Source of the DNA: Chloroflexota bacterium | GTDB taxonomy: Bacteria; Chloroflexota; Dehalococcoidia; GIF9; AB-539-J10 | Direction: 5' to 3' | NCBI GenBank assembly: GCA_015222295.1 | Contig: JADFUZ010000133.1 | Coordinates: forward strand, 1-29,902 | Length of the DNA stretch: 29,902 nucleotides | Position numbers and translations under genes: made by a program | Notes under the pieces: generated by a model | Seen by the model: only the letters and a program-made list of their open reading frames with translations | Databases searched by the model: none | Told to the model about the DNA's origin: nothing | Part shown: in pieces, positions 1 to 7,641 of the stretch | Layout: each line of letters starts with the position of its first letter | Numbering within the stretch: position 1 is the stretch's first letter

Positions 1-2
1 AG

Positions 3-221
3 CTACTTGAGCCTGTAAGTAACCCGCCCCCGGCTCAAATCATACGGCGAAAGCTCCACTAGCACCCTGTCCCCAGGCAGAATCTTGATGTAATGCTTCC
101 TCATCTTCCCCGAAATGTGAGCCAGCACCGTATGGCCGTTAGGCAGCGCCACACGAAACATCGTGTTGGGCAAGCACACAGTCACTTTGCCCTCAACCTC
201 TATCTTTTCCTTCTTGGCCAT
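3..221 (-). CDS. infA: Translation initiation factor IF-1
   Basis: A complete 72-residue IF-1, the small OB-fold (S1-like) factor that binds the 30S A site and helps IF-2 and IF-3 during initiation. The sequence carries the family hallmarks: MAKKEKIEVEG at the N-terminus, LPNTMFRVALPNGHTVLAHISGKMR in two adjoining blocks, then a KILPGDRV strand and the YDLSRGRVTYR end. Length equals the usual 72 residues. The ATG lies 8 nt after the map stop with GGGAG upstream, so it is the last gene of the minus-strand ribosomal operon visible here. The TAG stop lies two bases from the window edge. In related genomes rpmJ, rpsM, rpsK, rpsD and rpoA follow, but they would be outside this window. Confidence 0.97.
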   Translation of the reverse strand: MAKKEKIEVEGKVTVCLPNTMFRVALPNGHTVLAHISGKMRKHYIKILPGDRVLVELSPYDLSRGRVTYRLK

Positions 222-229
222 CCTTCTCC

Positions 230-967
230 CTAGGCGAGTATCTCAGCTTCCCCGTCCGTAATAGCAATAGTGTGCTCAAAGTGCGCCGCCAGACTTCCAT
301 CAGATGTTAACACCGTCCAAAGGTTAGCAGCCAATCTGGTACGCCAGGCGCCCGCGCTCACCATTGGCTCAATAGCTAGAGTCATGCCGTTGCGAAGCAA
401 AGGCCCCCCATTTGAGGCAAAATTGGGTACCGCTGGCTCCTCGTGTAGCTCCCTGCCTACTCCATGCCCCGTGTATTCCCTGATCACGGAGAACCCTCTG
501 GACTCAACATACTCCTGAATAGCGCCTGAGATATCTCCCACATGCGCGTTACATTTTGCCTCGGCAATGCCAGCACTCAAGCTGCCTTCCGTTGCCGCCA
601 CGAGTTGTTCCGCCCGCTGACTTATCTTGCCCACTCCAACAGTGATAGCCGCATCAGTATGGAACCCCTCAAAGAGGACCCCGGCATCCAGAGAGACAAT
701 GTCACCCTCCTCCAGTGTCCGTTCACCAGGAATGCCATGGACTATTTCGTCATTGACGGAAACACATAGATGGGCAGGAAAACCGCGATAATTCTTGAAG
801 GAGGGTTTACCCCCCCTTTTTTTCGTCTCCTCAACCACGAGCGTATCCAGCCTGCAGGTCTTGATCCCCACCTTAACCTCTGCCCTCAACCTGTCCAGTA
901 CCGCCATCAGAATCCGACCGCACTGGCGCATAATGGCTATTTCTTCAGCAGACTTGACAACAATCAC
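230..967 (-). CDS. map: Methionine aminopeptidase, type I
   Basis: A 245-residue cytosolic metallopeptidase that removes the initiator methionine from nascent proteins. The five metal ligands of the pita-bread fold are visible: Asp94 (SLDAG), Asp105 (HTDAA), His168 (GHGVG), Glu200 (IEPMV) and Glu231 (HFEHT). His77 (IVHGIP) corresponds to the substrate-binding histidine. There is no N-terminal zinc-finger extension, which fits type Ia. The start is GTG and overlaps the adk stop by 4 nt (GTGA), implying translational coupling. Within the gene, minus-strand A7 is followed directly by G7 (810-823); the reading frame is intact across it. Order adk-map-infA is the classic distal end of the spc operon. 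Confidence 0.96.
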   Translation of the reverse strand: MIVVKSAEEIAIMRQCGRILMAVLDRLRAEVKVGIKTCRLDTLVVEETKKRGGKPSFKNYRGFPAHLCVSVNDEIVHGIPGERTLEEGDIVSLDAGVLFEGFHTDAAITVGVGKISQRAEQLVAATEGSLSAGIAEAKCNAHVGDISGAIQEYVESRGFSVIREYTGHGVGRELHEEPAVPNFASNGGPLLRNGMTLAIEPMVSAGAWRTRLAANLWTVLTSDGSLAAHFEHTIAITDGEAEILA

Positions 968-1620
968 TGCGCTTCTCTTCCTCTAAGAGCACACAGGATT
1001 TCCTTGGATACCTCTGCTATTCCCAGGTTGCCACTAACATCGAGAAGCTTTCCCTGCTTCCTATAGTAATCTAGGATAGGGACAGTCTGAGAAAAGAAAA
1101 CCTTCAGTCGTTTCCTCACTGTCTCTTCATTGTCGTCAGAGCGCTGGTATAGTTGACCACCGCACTTATCACACTTCCCCACCATTGCAGGTGGTGACGT
1201 CGCCACATGGTAAGGCGTCTGACATTGCCGGCAGATCCACCGGCCACTCAGGCGTTTCACGAGCTCTGCCTCGCTCACCTTTATGTACACCGCGGCATCA
1301 ACGGCTTCCCCGCGTTCAGCCAGAATTCCGTCCAGAGCCTCAGCCTGCACCAGGGTTCGAGGAAAACCGTCGAAAAGACATCCCGAGGCACAATCAGGCG
1401 AGTCAATCCTTTCGAGAATCATCTTGGTCACTATTTCGTCAGGGCCTAGCTCTCCTTTGTCCATGTATGACTTGGCCAGGAGACCCAGCTCAGTTTGCTG
1501 TTCCAGTGCCTGCCGAAACAGATCTCCGGAAGCTACGTGAGGCAGATTCATCTCCTGGGAGACGATAGCTGATTGGGTTCCCTTCCCCGCACCCGGGCCA
1601 CCCAACATAACAACATACAT
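964..1620 (-). CDS. adk: Adenylate kinase, long-lid zinc type
   Basis: A 218-residue adenylate kinase catalysing ATP + AMP = 2 ADP in the cytosol. It has the P-loop GGPGAGKGT (residues 7-15), the AMP-site motif DGFPRT (84-89) and a long LID. The LID carries four cysteines in a CxxC-x16-CxxC arrangement (Cys130, Cys133, Cys150, Cys153), the structural zinc site seen in Gram-positive and many Chloroflexota enzymes. The ATG lies 11 nt after the secY stop with AGGA upstream. The TGA overlaps the GTG start of map. Placement between secY and map is conserved across bacteria. Confidence 0.97.
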   Translation of the reverse strand: MYVVMLGGPGAGKGTQSAIVSQEMNLPHVASGDLFRQALEQQTELGLLAKSYMDKGELGPDEIVTKMILERIDSPDCASGCLFDGFPRTLVQAEALDGILAERGEAVDAAVYIKVSEAELVKRLSGRWICRQCQTPYHVATSPPAMVGKCDKCGGQLYQRSDDNEETVRKRLKVFFSQTVPILDYYRKQGKLLDVSGNLGIAEVSKEILCALRGREAQ

Positions 1621-1631
1621 GCCGCGCTTTC

Positions 1632-2951
1632 CTATTTCAGGAAGCCCTCATAGCGCCGCATCGTTAGCTGGGATTCCAATTGCTTCATCGTATCCAGGGC
1701 AACACCAACAGCTATGAGTATCGCAGTGCTGGAAATCGTCAATACCGTGACACCCGTAATTACCCGGGCGATGAACGGCGTAATCGCTACCAAAGCCAGA
1801 AAAAGGGCGCCTCCAAAAGTGAGGCGTTTCATCACCGCGTTCAGGTAATCAGCGGTGGTCTTCCCAGGACGAACCCCCGGGATAAAGCCTCCATGCTGTT
1901 GCAGAGTCTTGGGCAGATTCATCTGCTCAAACACGACCATGGTATAGAAGAAAGCAAAACCAACTACCAGCAGGAAGTATGTACCCCAATACACCAAGCC
2001 CAAGGGAGGGCCCACCCCAGAATCGAAGACATGATACACCGTGTTCCAGAAGTTCGGATTCTCCCCACCCGGATTCATGAAATAGCTAGCCATCAACCTG
2101 GGCATTTGCATTAGTGCTATAGCAAAGATTATCGGGATCATGCCAGCAGTGTTCACCCGCAACGGAATGTACGTCGAGCCCGACTGGCGGTACATGCGCC
2201 CGCCACGGAAACTGCTCCGAGCGTACTGAACCGGGATGCGACGATGAGCTTCAATGAATACGACTATGACCACAAGGGTGGCCGCCCCGAGTACGATGAA
2301 CGTCATAAACCCCAGAGGACTTTCCTTCCACGCTAGTTCGCCACGGCCAACCATCTCGGCCAGACTAGCCACGATGCCACCGAAGATTATTATTGATATG
2401 CCGTTTCCAATACCCCGCTCAGTAATCAACTCCCCCATCCAGACAAGGAGCATAGTGCCTGCCGTCATCGATATCACTATGGTGACGATAGTCAAGGACT
2501 CAAGCTGCCCAACAATACCCTGGCTACTCAGCAAGGTCAGCTGCCCATAACCCTGGAGACAGGCCAACGGCACAACCAAGAGATGCGTGATGCGATTGAT
2601 CTTGCGCTGCCCAGCTTCTCCCTGCTGAGACAAGGCTTGAAGACTGGGAATCACGGGAACCAGCAGTTGCATAATAATCGAGGACGTAATGTAGGGATAA
2701 ACGCCCATAGCAGCCACGCTGAAGTTCCTCATCGCGCCACCACTGAAAAGGTCAAGCATCCCTAGAAGCTGGTGCTGTGCAAAGAAATCGTGCAACGCAT
2801 CCAGATCCACCCCCGGCAGAGGAACATGAACCAGAAAACGGAAGATGACCAGAATGCCGAAGGTGAAAAGTATCTTTCGCCTCAGGTCCGGCAATGCAAA
2901 CGCGTCCTTCATCGCGCGGATGAGACGTGGTTGACTTTCCCTGCTCCGCAT
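1632..2951 (-). CDS. secY: Preprotein translocase subunit SecY
   Basis: A 439-residue channel subunit of the SecYEG translocon in the cytoplasmic membrane, with about ten hydrophobic transmembrane stretches. Family landmarks are PDLRRKILFTFGILVIFR at TM1, a plug region (LDLFSGGAMRNFSVAAMGVYPYI, given here as one landmark area near residues 66-88), TERGIGNGISIII before the middle of the protein, GGRMYRQSGSTYIPLRVN, and PGVRPGKTTADYLN in the large cytosolic loop. The start is ATG 1 nt after rplO. A second in-frame Met (residue 14) precedes the conserved PDLRRK region and could also serve. Placement between rplO and adk is the usual one. Confidence 0.97.
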   Translation of the reverse strand: MRSRESQPRLIRAMKDAFALPDLRRKILFTFGILVIFRFLVHVPLPGVDLDALHDFFAQHQLLGMLDLFSGGAMRNFSVAAMGVYPYITSSIIMQLLVPVIPSLQALSQQGEAGQRKINRITHLLVVPLACLQGYGQLTLLSSQGIVGQLESLTIVTIVISMTAGTMLLVWMGELITERGIGNGISIIIFGGIVASLAEMVGRGELAWKESPLGFMTFIVLGAATLVVIVVFIEAHRRIPVQYARSSFRGGRMYRQSGSTYIPLRVNTAGMIPIIFAIALMQMPRLMASYFMNPGGENPNFWNTVYHVFDSGVGPPLGLVYWGTYFLLVVGFAFFYTMVVFEQMNLPKTLQQHGGFIPGVRPGKTTADYLNAVMKRLTFGGALFLALVAITPFIARVITGVTVLTISSTAILIAVGVALDTMKQLESQLTMRRYEGFLK

Positions 2952-2952
2952 A

Positions 2953-3396
2953 CTAAGCCTGCTCTACCCTTCCGCCGACACCGATAATCTTCCTCTTGGC
3001 GCTGGCCGAGACCTTATCAACCTTGACCGACAACGAGCGATCAACTTCCCCACCACCAAGTATCTTGGTGGGACGAGACAAAGACTTGATCAGCCCTGCC
3101 CCAAGTAATTCGCTGGCATTCACTTCGCTTCCCTCCGGGAAGATGTTGAGCTTGCCGACATTGACAACATTGTATTCAATTCTGAAGATGTTGGTGAAAC
3201 CCCTCTTTCTTGGCAGCCGTTTGATAAGGGGCAATTGCCCTCCTTCAAACCCGAGGCGTACGCCACCCCCCGAACGCGATTTCTGTCCCTTGCAACCCCG
3301 TCCCGAATAGGTGCCGCGCCCACTACCATCCCCCCGGCCCACCCGCCTCGCCTTGTGTCTAGCACCCACAGGAGGTCTCAAGTCATTCAGTTTCAC
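2953..3396 (-). CDS. rplO: 50S ribosomal protein L15 (uL15)
   Basis: A 147-residue uL15, a late-assembly 50S protein. The N-terminus MKLNDLRPPVGARHKARRVGRG, read in two parts, and the following glycine/arginine-rich extension (GRGTYSGRGCKGQKSRSGG) are diagnostic, as is GFEGGQLPLIKRLPRKRGF. The start codon is GTG and lies inside the end of rpsE, giving a 14-nt overlap. The gene that normally separates them, rpmD (L30), is missing. The stop is followed after 1 nt by the secY start, so the two are likely translationally coupled. Confidence 0.97.
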   Translation of the reverse strand: MKLNDLRPPVGARHKARRVGRGDGSGRGTYSGRGCKGQKSRSGGGVRLGFEGGQLPLIKRLPRKRGFTNIFRIEYNVVNVGKLNIFPEGSEVNASELLGAGLIKSLSRPTKILGGGEVDRSLSVKVDKVSASAKRKIIGVGGRVEQA

Positions 3397-3934
3397 TCTT
3401 TTCCTCCTCTTCCTGGGGCCCCAACCCAGCCTCCTCCTCGGTCACGATCCCCCCCGGCTTCCGCAGGCTGGCCAGAGCAAGAATAGTCGCCCTGGCCACA
3501 TTGACTCGGTTGGCGCTACCCAGGGACTTGCTGCTAATGTCCTTTATGCCTGCCAGTTCAAGCACCGCACGAACAGTATGGCTGGCAATCATGCCACTCC
3601 CAGCTCTCGCTGGCTTAAGCAATACACGGGATGCCCCGAACTTGGCCAGGATCTCGTGAGGAATGGTGTTGTTCACAACGGGTACTTCGATCAGCGCCTT
3701 TCGTGCCACGGCACCAGCCTTACGGATCGCCTCGGGAACCCCGGTCGCCTTGGCCAGGCCAACTCCCACAAATCCTTGGCCGTCGCCGACCACCATCAAA
3801 GCCCGGAATCGAAGCCTCCTGCCACCCTTGACCACCTTAATCACACGGTCAACTCCCATCAGCCGCTCTTGAAGATCCAGCTCCGAAGCGTCGATTTTCA
3901 GTTTCCTGTTGATCGCCTTGGTGACTGCTTTCAT
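3383..3934 (-). CDS. rpsE: 30S ribosomal protein S5 (uS5)
   Basis: A 183-residue uS5, which lines the mRNA entry channel and affects decoding accuracy. The N-terminal double-stranded-RNA-binding signature is present (VIKVVKGGRRLRFRALMVVG near residues 31-50, then GFVGVGLAKA). It is followed by the C-terminal domain with LLKPARAGSGMIA and the LGSANRVNVARAT block. The tail after residue 165 is acidic (EEEAGLGPQEEEEKSETE), unlike the RNA-binding body, and overlaps the start of rplO. The ATG lies 34 nt downstream of rplR, one of the larger gaps in this part of the operon. Confidence 0.97.
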   Translation of the reverse strand: MKAVTKAINRKLKIDASELDLQERLMGVDRVIKVVKGGRRLRFRALMVVGDGQGFVGVGLAKATGVPEAIRKAGAVARKALIEVPVVNNTIPHEILAKFGASRVLLKPARAGSGMIASHTVRAVLELAGIKDISSKSLGSANRVNVARATILALASLRKPGGIVTEEEAGLGPQEEEEKSETE

Positions 3935-3968
3935 AAGAGAACCCTTTCGCCTTCCTCACGACGAACTG

Positions 3969-4334
3969 TCAGAACTGTAGCCCCGCTTGTCTGGCAGCCT
4001 CAGCTAAAGCTCTGACCCTGCCGTGATATTGATAACCAGCACGGTCGAAAACCACGCAGTTGATCCCCCTGTCCAATGCCCTCTGAGCCAGCAACGAACC
4101 TAGAAGTTCGGCGCTCTTCACGTTTGCCGTTCCCTCAGTTTTCCCCCTAACATCAGCATCAAGGGTACTCGCAGAGACCAGAGTTCGCCCTCGCACATCA
4201 TCTATGACTTGAGCATAAGTGTGCTTCAAGCTTCGAAAGACACATAGTCTAGGTCGGGCCATTGTGCCCACCACTTTCTCTCTCACTCGCCTATGCCGTA
4301 TCTTCCGGATTAGACTTGGGGCTGCTCTCTTCAT
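3969..4334 (-). CDS. rplR: 50S ribosomal protein L18 (uL18)
   Basis: A 121-residue uL18, which binds 5S rRNA with L5. Recognisable blocks are RKIRHRRVREKVVGT, RPRLCVFRSLKHTYAQVIDD and the C-terminal VVFDRAGYQYHGRVRALAEAAR. The frame stays open upstream into rplF, but the ATG at 4334 is preferred. It gives the normal L18 N-terminus and length, and lies 7 nt after the rplF stop. The longer reading would be antisense-like filler within rplF. Confidence 0.96.
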   Translation of the reverse strand: MKRAAPSLIRKIRHRRVREKVVGTMARPRLCVFRSLKHTYAQVIDDVRGRTLVSASTLDADVRGKTEGTANVKSAELLGSLLAQRALDRGINCVVFDRAGYQYHGRVRALAEAARQAGLQF

Positions 4335-4341
4335 CGCACGA

Positions 4342-4890
4342 CTATCCTTTCGATACCTTACCCGCCTTACCGGGTTTGAGATGCAATTTCTCCTCAGCGT
4401 ACTTGATCCCTTTCCCCTTATAATGATCAGTCTTGCGTATGGCACGCACTCTGGCTGCCACCTGTCCAACAGCTTCCTTGTCAATGCCGCTGATACGGAC
4501 ACGATCCGTCCCCTCGACGGTGGCGTCCACCCCGGGAGGAAGAGGAAAATCCACGCGGTGACTGTACCCAACCTGAAACGATAGTCTGTCACCAACCTGT
4601 TGTACCCTGTAGCCTACTCCCCTCACCTCCAGCACTCGCTCGAAACCCTTGCTCACCCCCTGAATCATGTTGGCCAGGAGACTGCGCGTGAGCCCGTGAA
4701 GAGAGCGGTGCACTCTATCATTACTGGGGCGCGCCACAAATAGCTGTCCATCCCTCAGAGAAACGGAGATTTCTGGGTGAAAGCGCCGACAGAGTTCTCC
4801 TCTGTCGCCCTTGACCCTTATCTCATCGCCCCTAATCTCCACCTCAACGCCTTGAGGGACGGTGATTGGAAGTAGACCAATTCGTGACAT
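4342..4890 (-). CDS. rplF: 50S ribosomal protein L6 (uL6)
   Basis: A 182-residue uL6 near the sarcin-ricin loop and factor-binding site. It has the N-terminal SRIGLLPITVPQGVEV strand region, a central GLTRSLLANMIQGVSKGFER signature and the C-terminal KTDHYKGKGIKYAEE motif typical of the family. The ATG lies 19 nt after the rpsH stop. Order rpsH-rplF-rplR-rpsE is the standard spc order. Confidence 0.97.
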   Translation of the reverse strand: MSRIGLLPITVPQGVEVEIRGDEIRVKGDRGELCRRFHPEISVSLRDGQLFVARPSNDRVHRSLHGLTRSLLANMIQGVSKGFERVLEVRGVGYRVQQVGDRLSFQVGYSHRVDFPLPPGVDATVEGTDRVRISGIDKEAVGQVAARVRAIRKTDHYKGKGIKYAEEKLHLKPGKAGKVSKG

Positions 4891-4909
4891 TCGTAGCTCC
4901 TACTTCAAC

Positions 4910-5308
4910 TCACCACACATAGCACAGAACTTCACCGCCAAGGTGTCGACGCCACGCCTCGTCTCCAGTCATAATACCCTCGTGCGTGGACAGTATCGCA
5001 ATACCCAACCCCCCATATACACGTGGGACTTCGCCTTGCTTCACGTAAACCCTCAGACCCGGTTTGCTCACCCTTTCCAGACCCAGCAAAGCTGGCTGCT
5101 TGTCCACGTACTTGAGAAGCAGCTTTATCGTCGGCTGTGGCTTGTTGCCCTTCAGGTTCTCGTAGTCAACGACAAACCCCTTCTCCTTGAGGATCTTGGC
5201 GATAGCTAACTTGACCGTCGACGAAGGCATCAGCACACTATCATGACCTGCAGCGACGGCGTTGCGAATGCGCGTCAGCATATCAGCAATCGGATCAGTA
5301 ACCGTCAT
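4910..5308 (-). CDS. rpsH: 30S ribosomal protein S8 (uS8)
   Basis: A 132-residue uS8, a primary 16S rRNA binder in the central domain and, in E. coli, the spc-operon repressor. The protein begins MTVTDPIADMLTRIRNA and ends with the family C-terminal signature GLGIAILSTHEGIMTGDEA followed by GGEVLCYVW. Length is normal. It starts 9 nt after rpsN. Whether autogenous repression exists here cannot be read from the sequence. Confidence 0.97.
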   Translation of the reverse strand: MTVTDPIADMLTRIRNAVAAGHDSVLMPSSTVKLAIAKILKEKGFVVDYENLKGNKPQPTIKLLLKYVDKQPALLGLERVSKPGLRVYVKQGEVPRVYGGLGIAILSTHEGIMTGDEAWRRHLGGEVLCYVW

Positions 5309-5317
5309 GTAGACTCC

Positions 5318-5503
5318 TTACCAGCTCGATTTCATTACTCCTGGAATGTCACCGGTCACAGCAAACTTGCGAAAGCAGATACGACACAAGCCAAATCTGC
5401 GCATGTAGGCACGCGGCCGGCCGCATAACTGACAACGGTTACGCTGCTGCACCTTGTACTTGGGTGGTCGCCTTGACTTCGCGATCTTGGATGTCTTTGC
5501 CAT
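5318..5503 (-). CDS. rpsN: 30S ribosomal protein S14, zinc (C+) type (uS14)
   Basis: A 61-residue short-form uS14. Four cysteines (Cys24, Cys27, Cys40, Cys43) form CxxC-x12-CxxC, the zinc-binding C+ type rather than the long zinc-free paralogue. The RRFGLCRICFRKFA and IPGVMKSSW blocks are typical. The ATG lies 1 nt after the rplE stop. Together with the Cys4 forms of L24 and adenylate kinase, this operon is uniformly of the zinc-containing kind. Confidence 0.97.
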   Translation of the reverse strand: MAKTSKIAKSRRPPKYKVQQRNRCQLCGRPRAYMRRFGLCRICFRKFAVTGDIPGVMKSSW

Positions 5504-5504
5504 T

Positions 5505-6050
5505 TCAATTCTTCCTTAGAGGCATGCCCATTAGCTCCAGCAAGCTCCTCGCTTCACTATCGCGCTTGGCAGTGGTGATTATTGTCACTTGAAGGCCTCG
5601 AACTCTGTCTATCTTGTCGTAGTCGATTTCAGGGAAGACTATTTGTTCCCTTATACCCAGATTATAGTTGCCCCGACCATCAAAGGAATCCGGCGATAGG
5701 CCGCGAAAATCACGAAAACGAGGCAAGACAACATTGACCAGCCTATCAAAGAAATCATACATTCGTTTGCCTCGCAGCGTCACCATGACTCCAATCGGCA
5801 TACCAGACCTCAGCTTAAAGGCGGCAACAGACTTCTTCGCCCGTGTGATCACCGGGTGCTGTCCAGAGACCGTGGCCAGGTCTCTCTCCGCCGACTCCAG
5901 CGCCTTCGCATTTTGTATCGCTTCGCCCAACCCGATGCTTAGCACTATCTTCTGCAGCTTGGGCAACTGCATGGCGTTCTTGACGCCCAATCTAGACTGA
6001 AGCTCAGGAACCACTTGCTTCAGATATTCGTCCTTCAGTCGAGCCGTCAT
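5505..6050 (-). CDS. rplE: 50S ribosomal protein L5 (uL5)
   Basis: A 181-residue uL5, the 5S rRNA binder that contacts the P-site tRNA. The family N-terminal signature LPKLQKIVLSIGLGEA is followed by ITRAKKSVAAFKLRSGMPIG, the TLRGKRMYDFFDRL segment and GNYNLGIREQIVFPEI. It ends SLLELMGMPLRKN. The ATG lies 12 nt after rplX. Length is normal. Confidence 0.97.
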   Translation of the reverse strand: MTARLKDEYLKQVVPELQSRLGVKNAMQLPKLQKIVLSIGLGEAIQNAKALESAERDLATVSGQHPVITRAKKSVAAFKLRSGMPIGVMVTLRGKRMYDFFDRLVNVVLPRFRDFRGLSPDSFDGRGNYNLGIREQIVFPEIDYDKIDRVRGLQVTIITTAKRDSEARSLLELMGMPLRKN

Positions 6051-6062
6051 GCGCCAATCCTC

Positions 6063-6374
6063 TTAATCAATCACCTCTCGGCAGGAGCGGCAAATCCGCA
6101 CCTTGCTACCATCATCAAGAAGGCGGAATCCGACTCGCGCGGGCTTCCCGCACTTGTTGCACAGTAACATCACGTTCGATACGTGAAGCGGAGCTTCAAG
6201 CTCGATTATGCCCGCCTGCCGAGCTGCTCTGCTGGTTCGAGAATGCCGCCTGATCATGTTGGCACCTTCCACCAGCACCTTGTCCTTATCGGGGAAAGCG
6301 CGGCGCACTTTTCCCTTTTTCCCTTTGTCTTTTCCAGCTATGACAACAACCGTGTCGTTCTTCCTGAGCTTCAC
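6063..6374 (-). CDS. rplX: 50S ribosomal protein L24, zinc-ribbon type (uL24)
   Basis: A 103-residue uL24, an assembly initiator of the 50S. The KOW motif is visible at the N-terminus (VVVIAGKDKGKKGKVRRAF). The C-terminus carries a Cys4 site (Cys72, Cys75, Cys95, Cys98) in CNKCGKPARVGF and KVRICRSC, as in other C+ L24 proteins. The start is GTG, 1 nt after the rplN stop. Confidence 0.96.
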   Translation of the reverse strand: MKLRKNDTVVVIAGKDKGKKGKVRRAFPDKDKVLVEGANMIRRHSRTSRAARQAGIIELEAPLHVSNVMLLCNKCGKPARVGFRLLDDGSKVRICRSCREVID

Positions 6375-6375
6375 T

Positions 6376-6744
6376 TCAGAGAACCTCCGGGGCTAAGGAT
6401 ATGATCTTCGTGAACTTCTTCTCTCTGAGTTCCCGAGCCACAGGGCCAAAAATGCGGCTGCCTCTAGGGTTATTTCTCTCACCGAGAATAACCGCGGCAT
6501 TCTCGTCAAATCTGATATAAGATCCGTCAGAGCGGCGATAGGGCTTGGTCACGCGCACGACCACAGCTTTCACCACCTCTCCTTGCTTTATCACCCCATG
6601 TGGCATGGCCTGCTTCACCGTGGCAACGATGACATCGCCAACATGTGCGTACCTTCTCCTCGTTCCGCCAAGAACATTGATGCACATGATTCGCTTGGCT
6701 CCCGTATTATCAGCGATCTTCAGTCTGGTGTAACTCTGAATCAT
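6376..6744 (-). CDS. rplN: 50S ribosomal protein L14 (uL14)
   Basis: A 122-residue uL14, which forms an intersubunit bridge and is contacted by the silencing factor RsfS in other bacteria. Diagnostic sequence includes MIQSYTRLKIADNTGAKRIM, GDVIVATVKQAMPHG, and the C-terminal GSRIFGPVARELREKKFTKI. The ATG has AAGGA just upstream and lies 35 nt inside the end of rpsQ, an unusually long overlap for this pair. Confidence 0.97.
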   Translation of the reverse strand: MIQSYTRLKIADNTGAKRIMCINVLGGTRRRYAHVGDVIVATVKQAMPHGVIKQGEVVKAVVVRVTKPYRRSDGSYIRFDENAAVILGERNNPRGSRIFGPVARELREKKFTKIISLAPEVL

Positions 6745-7021
6745 TTTCCTTATCAGGCAGGTTCTGCTCGCCTAATTCCTTCCTCGAGACTATCTCCGTT
6801 ACGCGCCATCGCTTCTCCTTCGACAGAGGACGTGTCTCTATGACCCTCACCTCATCCCCAATTCTGCAAGCATTGTCCTCATCATGGGCCTTATGCTTCC
6901 TGATGCGCCTAACGGGTTTTCTGTAGAGCCGATGACGCGATACGGTCTCTACAGCCACGACAACTGTCTTGTCCATCCTATCGCTCACCACCCTACCGAC
7001 TCTAACCTTTCTCTTTCCCAT
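6710..7021 (-). CDS. rpsQ: 30S ribosomal protein S17 (uS17)
   Basis: A 103-residue uS17, an early 16S binder with an OB fold. The core is clear: VRVGRVVSDRMDKTVVVAVE, HDEDNACRIGDEVRVIETRPLSK in adjoining pieces, then KRWRVTEIV. Bacterial S17 is usually 80-90 residues. Here a hydrophilic tail of about 20 residues (from GEQNLPDKEND to the end) extends across the rplN start, producing a 35-nt overlap. The ATG lies 7 nt after rpmC. Confidence 0.96.
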   Translation of the reverse strand: MGKRKVRVGRVVSDRMDKTVVVAVETVSRHRLYRKPVRRIRKHKAHDEDNACRIGDEVRVIETRPLSKEKRWRVTEIVSRKELGEQNLPDKENDSELHQTEDR

Positions 7022-7028
7022 ACGTCAT

Positions 7029-7226
7029 TCACTCCACGCCGAGTTCCTTTTCCCGCAGAATGGTCTTGATCCTGGCGATATTCCTCTTCACCCTATAGAG
7101 CTCGCGGTGATTGGCCAACTGGCGTGTTGCCAGTTGAAAACGAAGCCTGAAAAGCCTCTCGTGAGCCTCTTCCAGCGCCTTGACTATCTCTCCTTCAGTG
7201 AGAACTCGGATTTCACTGGCTTTCAA
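7029..7226 (-). CDS. rpmC: 50S ribosomal protein L29 (uL29)
   Basis: A 65-residue uL29, located at the peptide exit tunnel where SRP and trigger factor dock. The start is taken as TTG at 7226, giving a normal N-terminus (LKASEIRVLTEGEIVKAL, with Leu read as Met). AAGGAG lies 6 nt upstream. The two-helix L29 core follows (ERLFRLRFQLATRQLANH, then RVKRNIARIKTILREKE). This start overlaps the rplP stop by 14 nt. The frame is open further upstream inside rplP, but that portion resembles no L29 and has no comparable ribosome-binding site. Confidence 0.9.
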   Translation of the reverse strand: MKASEIRVLTEGEIVKALEEAHERLFRLRFQLATRQLANHRELYRVKRNIARIKTILREKELGVE

Positions 7227-7641
7227 GTCCCGCTCCTTCTCTGGCGACAAAGCTAGCAGCAATAGGTAGTTTGTAGCATGCCAGGTGGACCGCCCTTCGA
7301 GCCATGTCCTCGCCAATGCCAGATAGCTCAAACAAGATTCTACCTCGCTTCACTACGGCTACCCAGTGGTCCGGAGGACCCTTTCCTCCACCCATCCTGG
7401 TCTCGGCCGGTTTCTTGGTAACAACCTTGTCCGGGAAGATGCGTACCCACATCCGACCCCCATGCCGCAAATACCGCACAAGAACACGCCGCGTCGCCTC
7501 AATCTGCCTCGCCGTTATCCAGGCAGATTCCTCAGCCTTCAAAGCAAAGTCACCAAAGGCGACTGTCTCCCCCCTGTGGGCTCGTCCTTTCCGCCGCCCC
7601 CTATGGACCTTACGATACTTTACTCGCTTCGGTTGTAGCAC
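7213..7641 (-). CDS. rplP: 50S ribosomal protein L16 (uL16)
   Basis: A 142-residue uL16 near the A site and peptidyl-transferase centre. It begins MLQPKRVKYRKVHRGRRKG, the standard L16 start, and contains RMGGGKGPPDHWVAVVKRG, where Arg82 matches the arginine that is hydroxylated in E. coli. The start codon is GTG, preceded by GAGGTGA, and it lies 32 nt inside the end of rpsC. Because the N-terminal sequence is conserved, this long overlap is real rather than a start-calling artefact. Confidence 0.96.
   Translation of the reverse strand: MLQPKRVKYRKVHRGRRKGRAHRGETVAFGDFALKAEESAWITARQIEATRRVLVRYLRHGGRMWVRIFPDKVVTKKPAETRMGGGKGPPDHWVAVVKRGRILFELSGIGEDMARRAVHLACYKLPIAASFVAREGAGLESQ

Noticed and set aside
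3311..4015. 234-codon open frame on the plus strand
   Set aside because: Antisense to rplO and rpsE; Pro/Ser/Arg-rich with no motif.
4335..4595. 87-codon extension of L18 into rplF
   Set aside because: Not L18-like; the ATG at 4334 follows rplF by 7 nt and fits the family.
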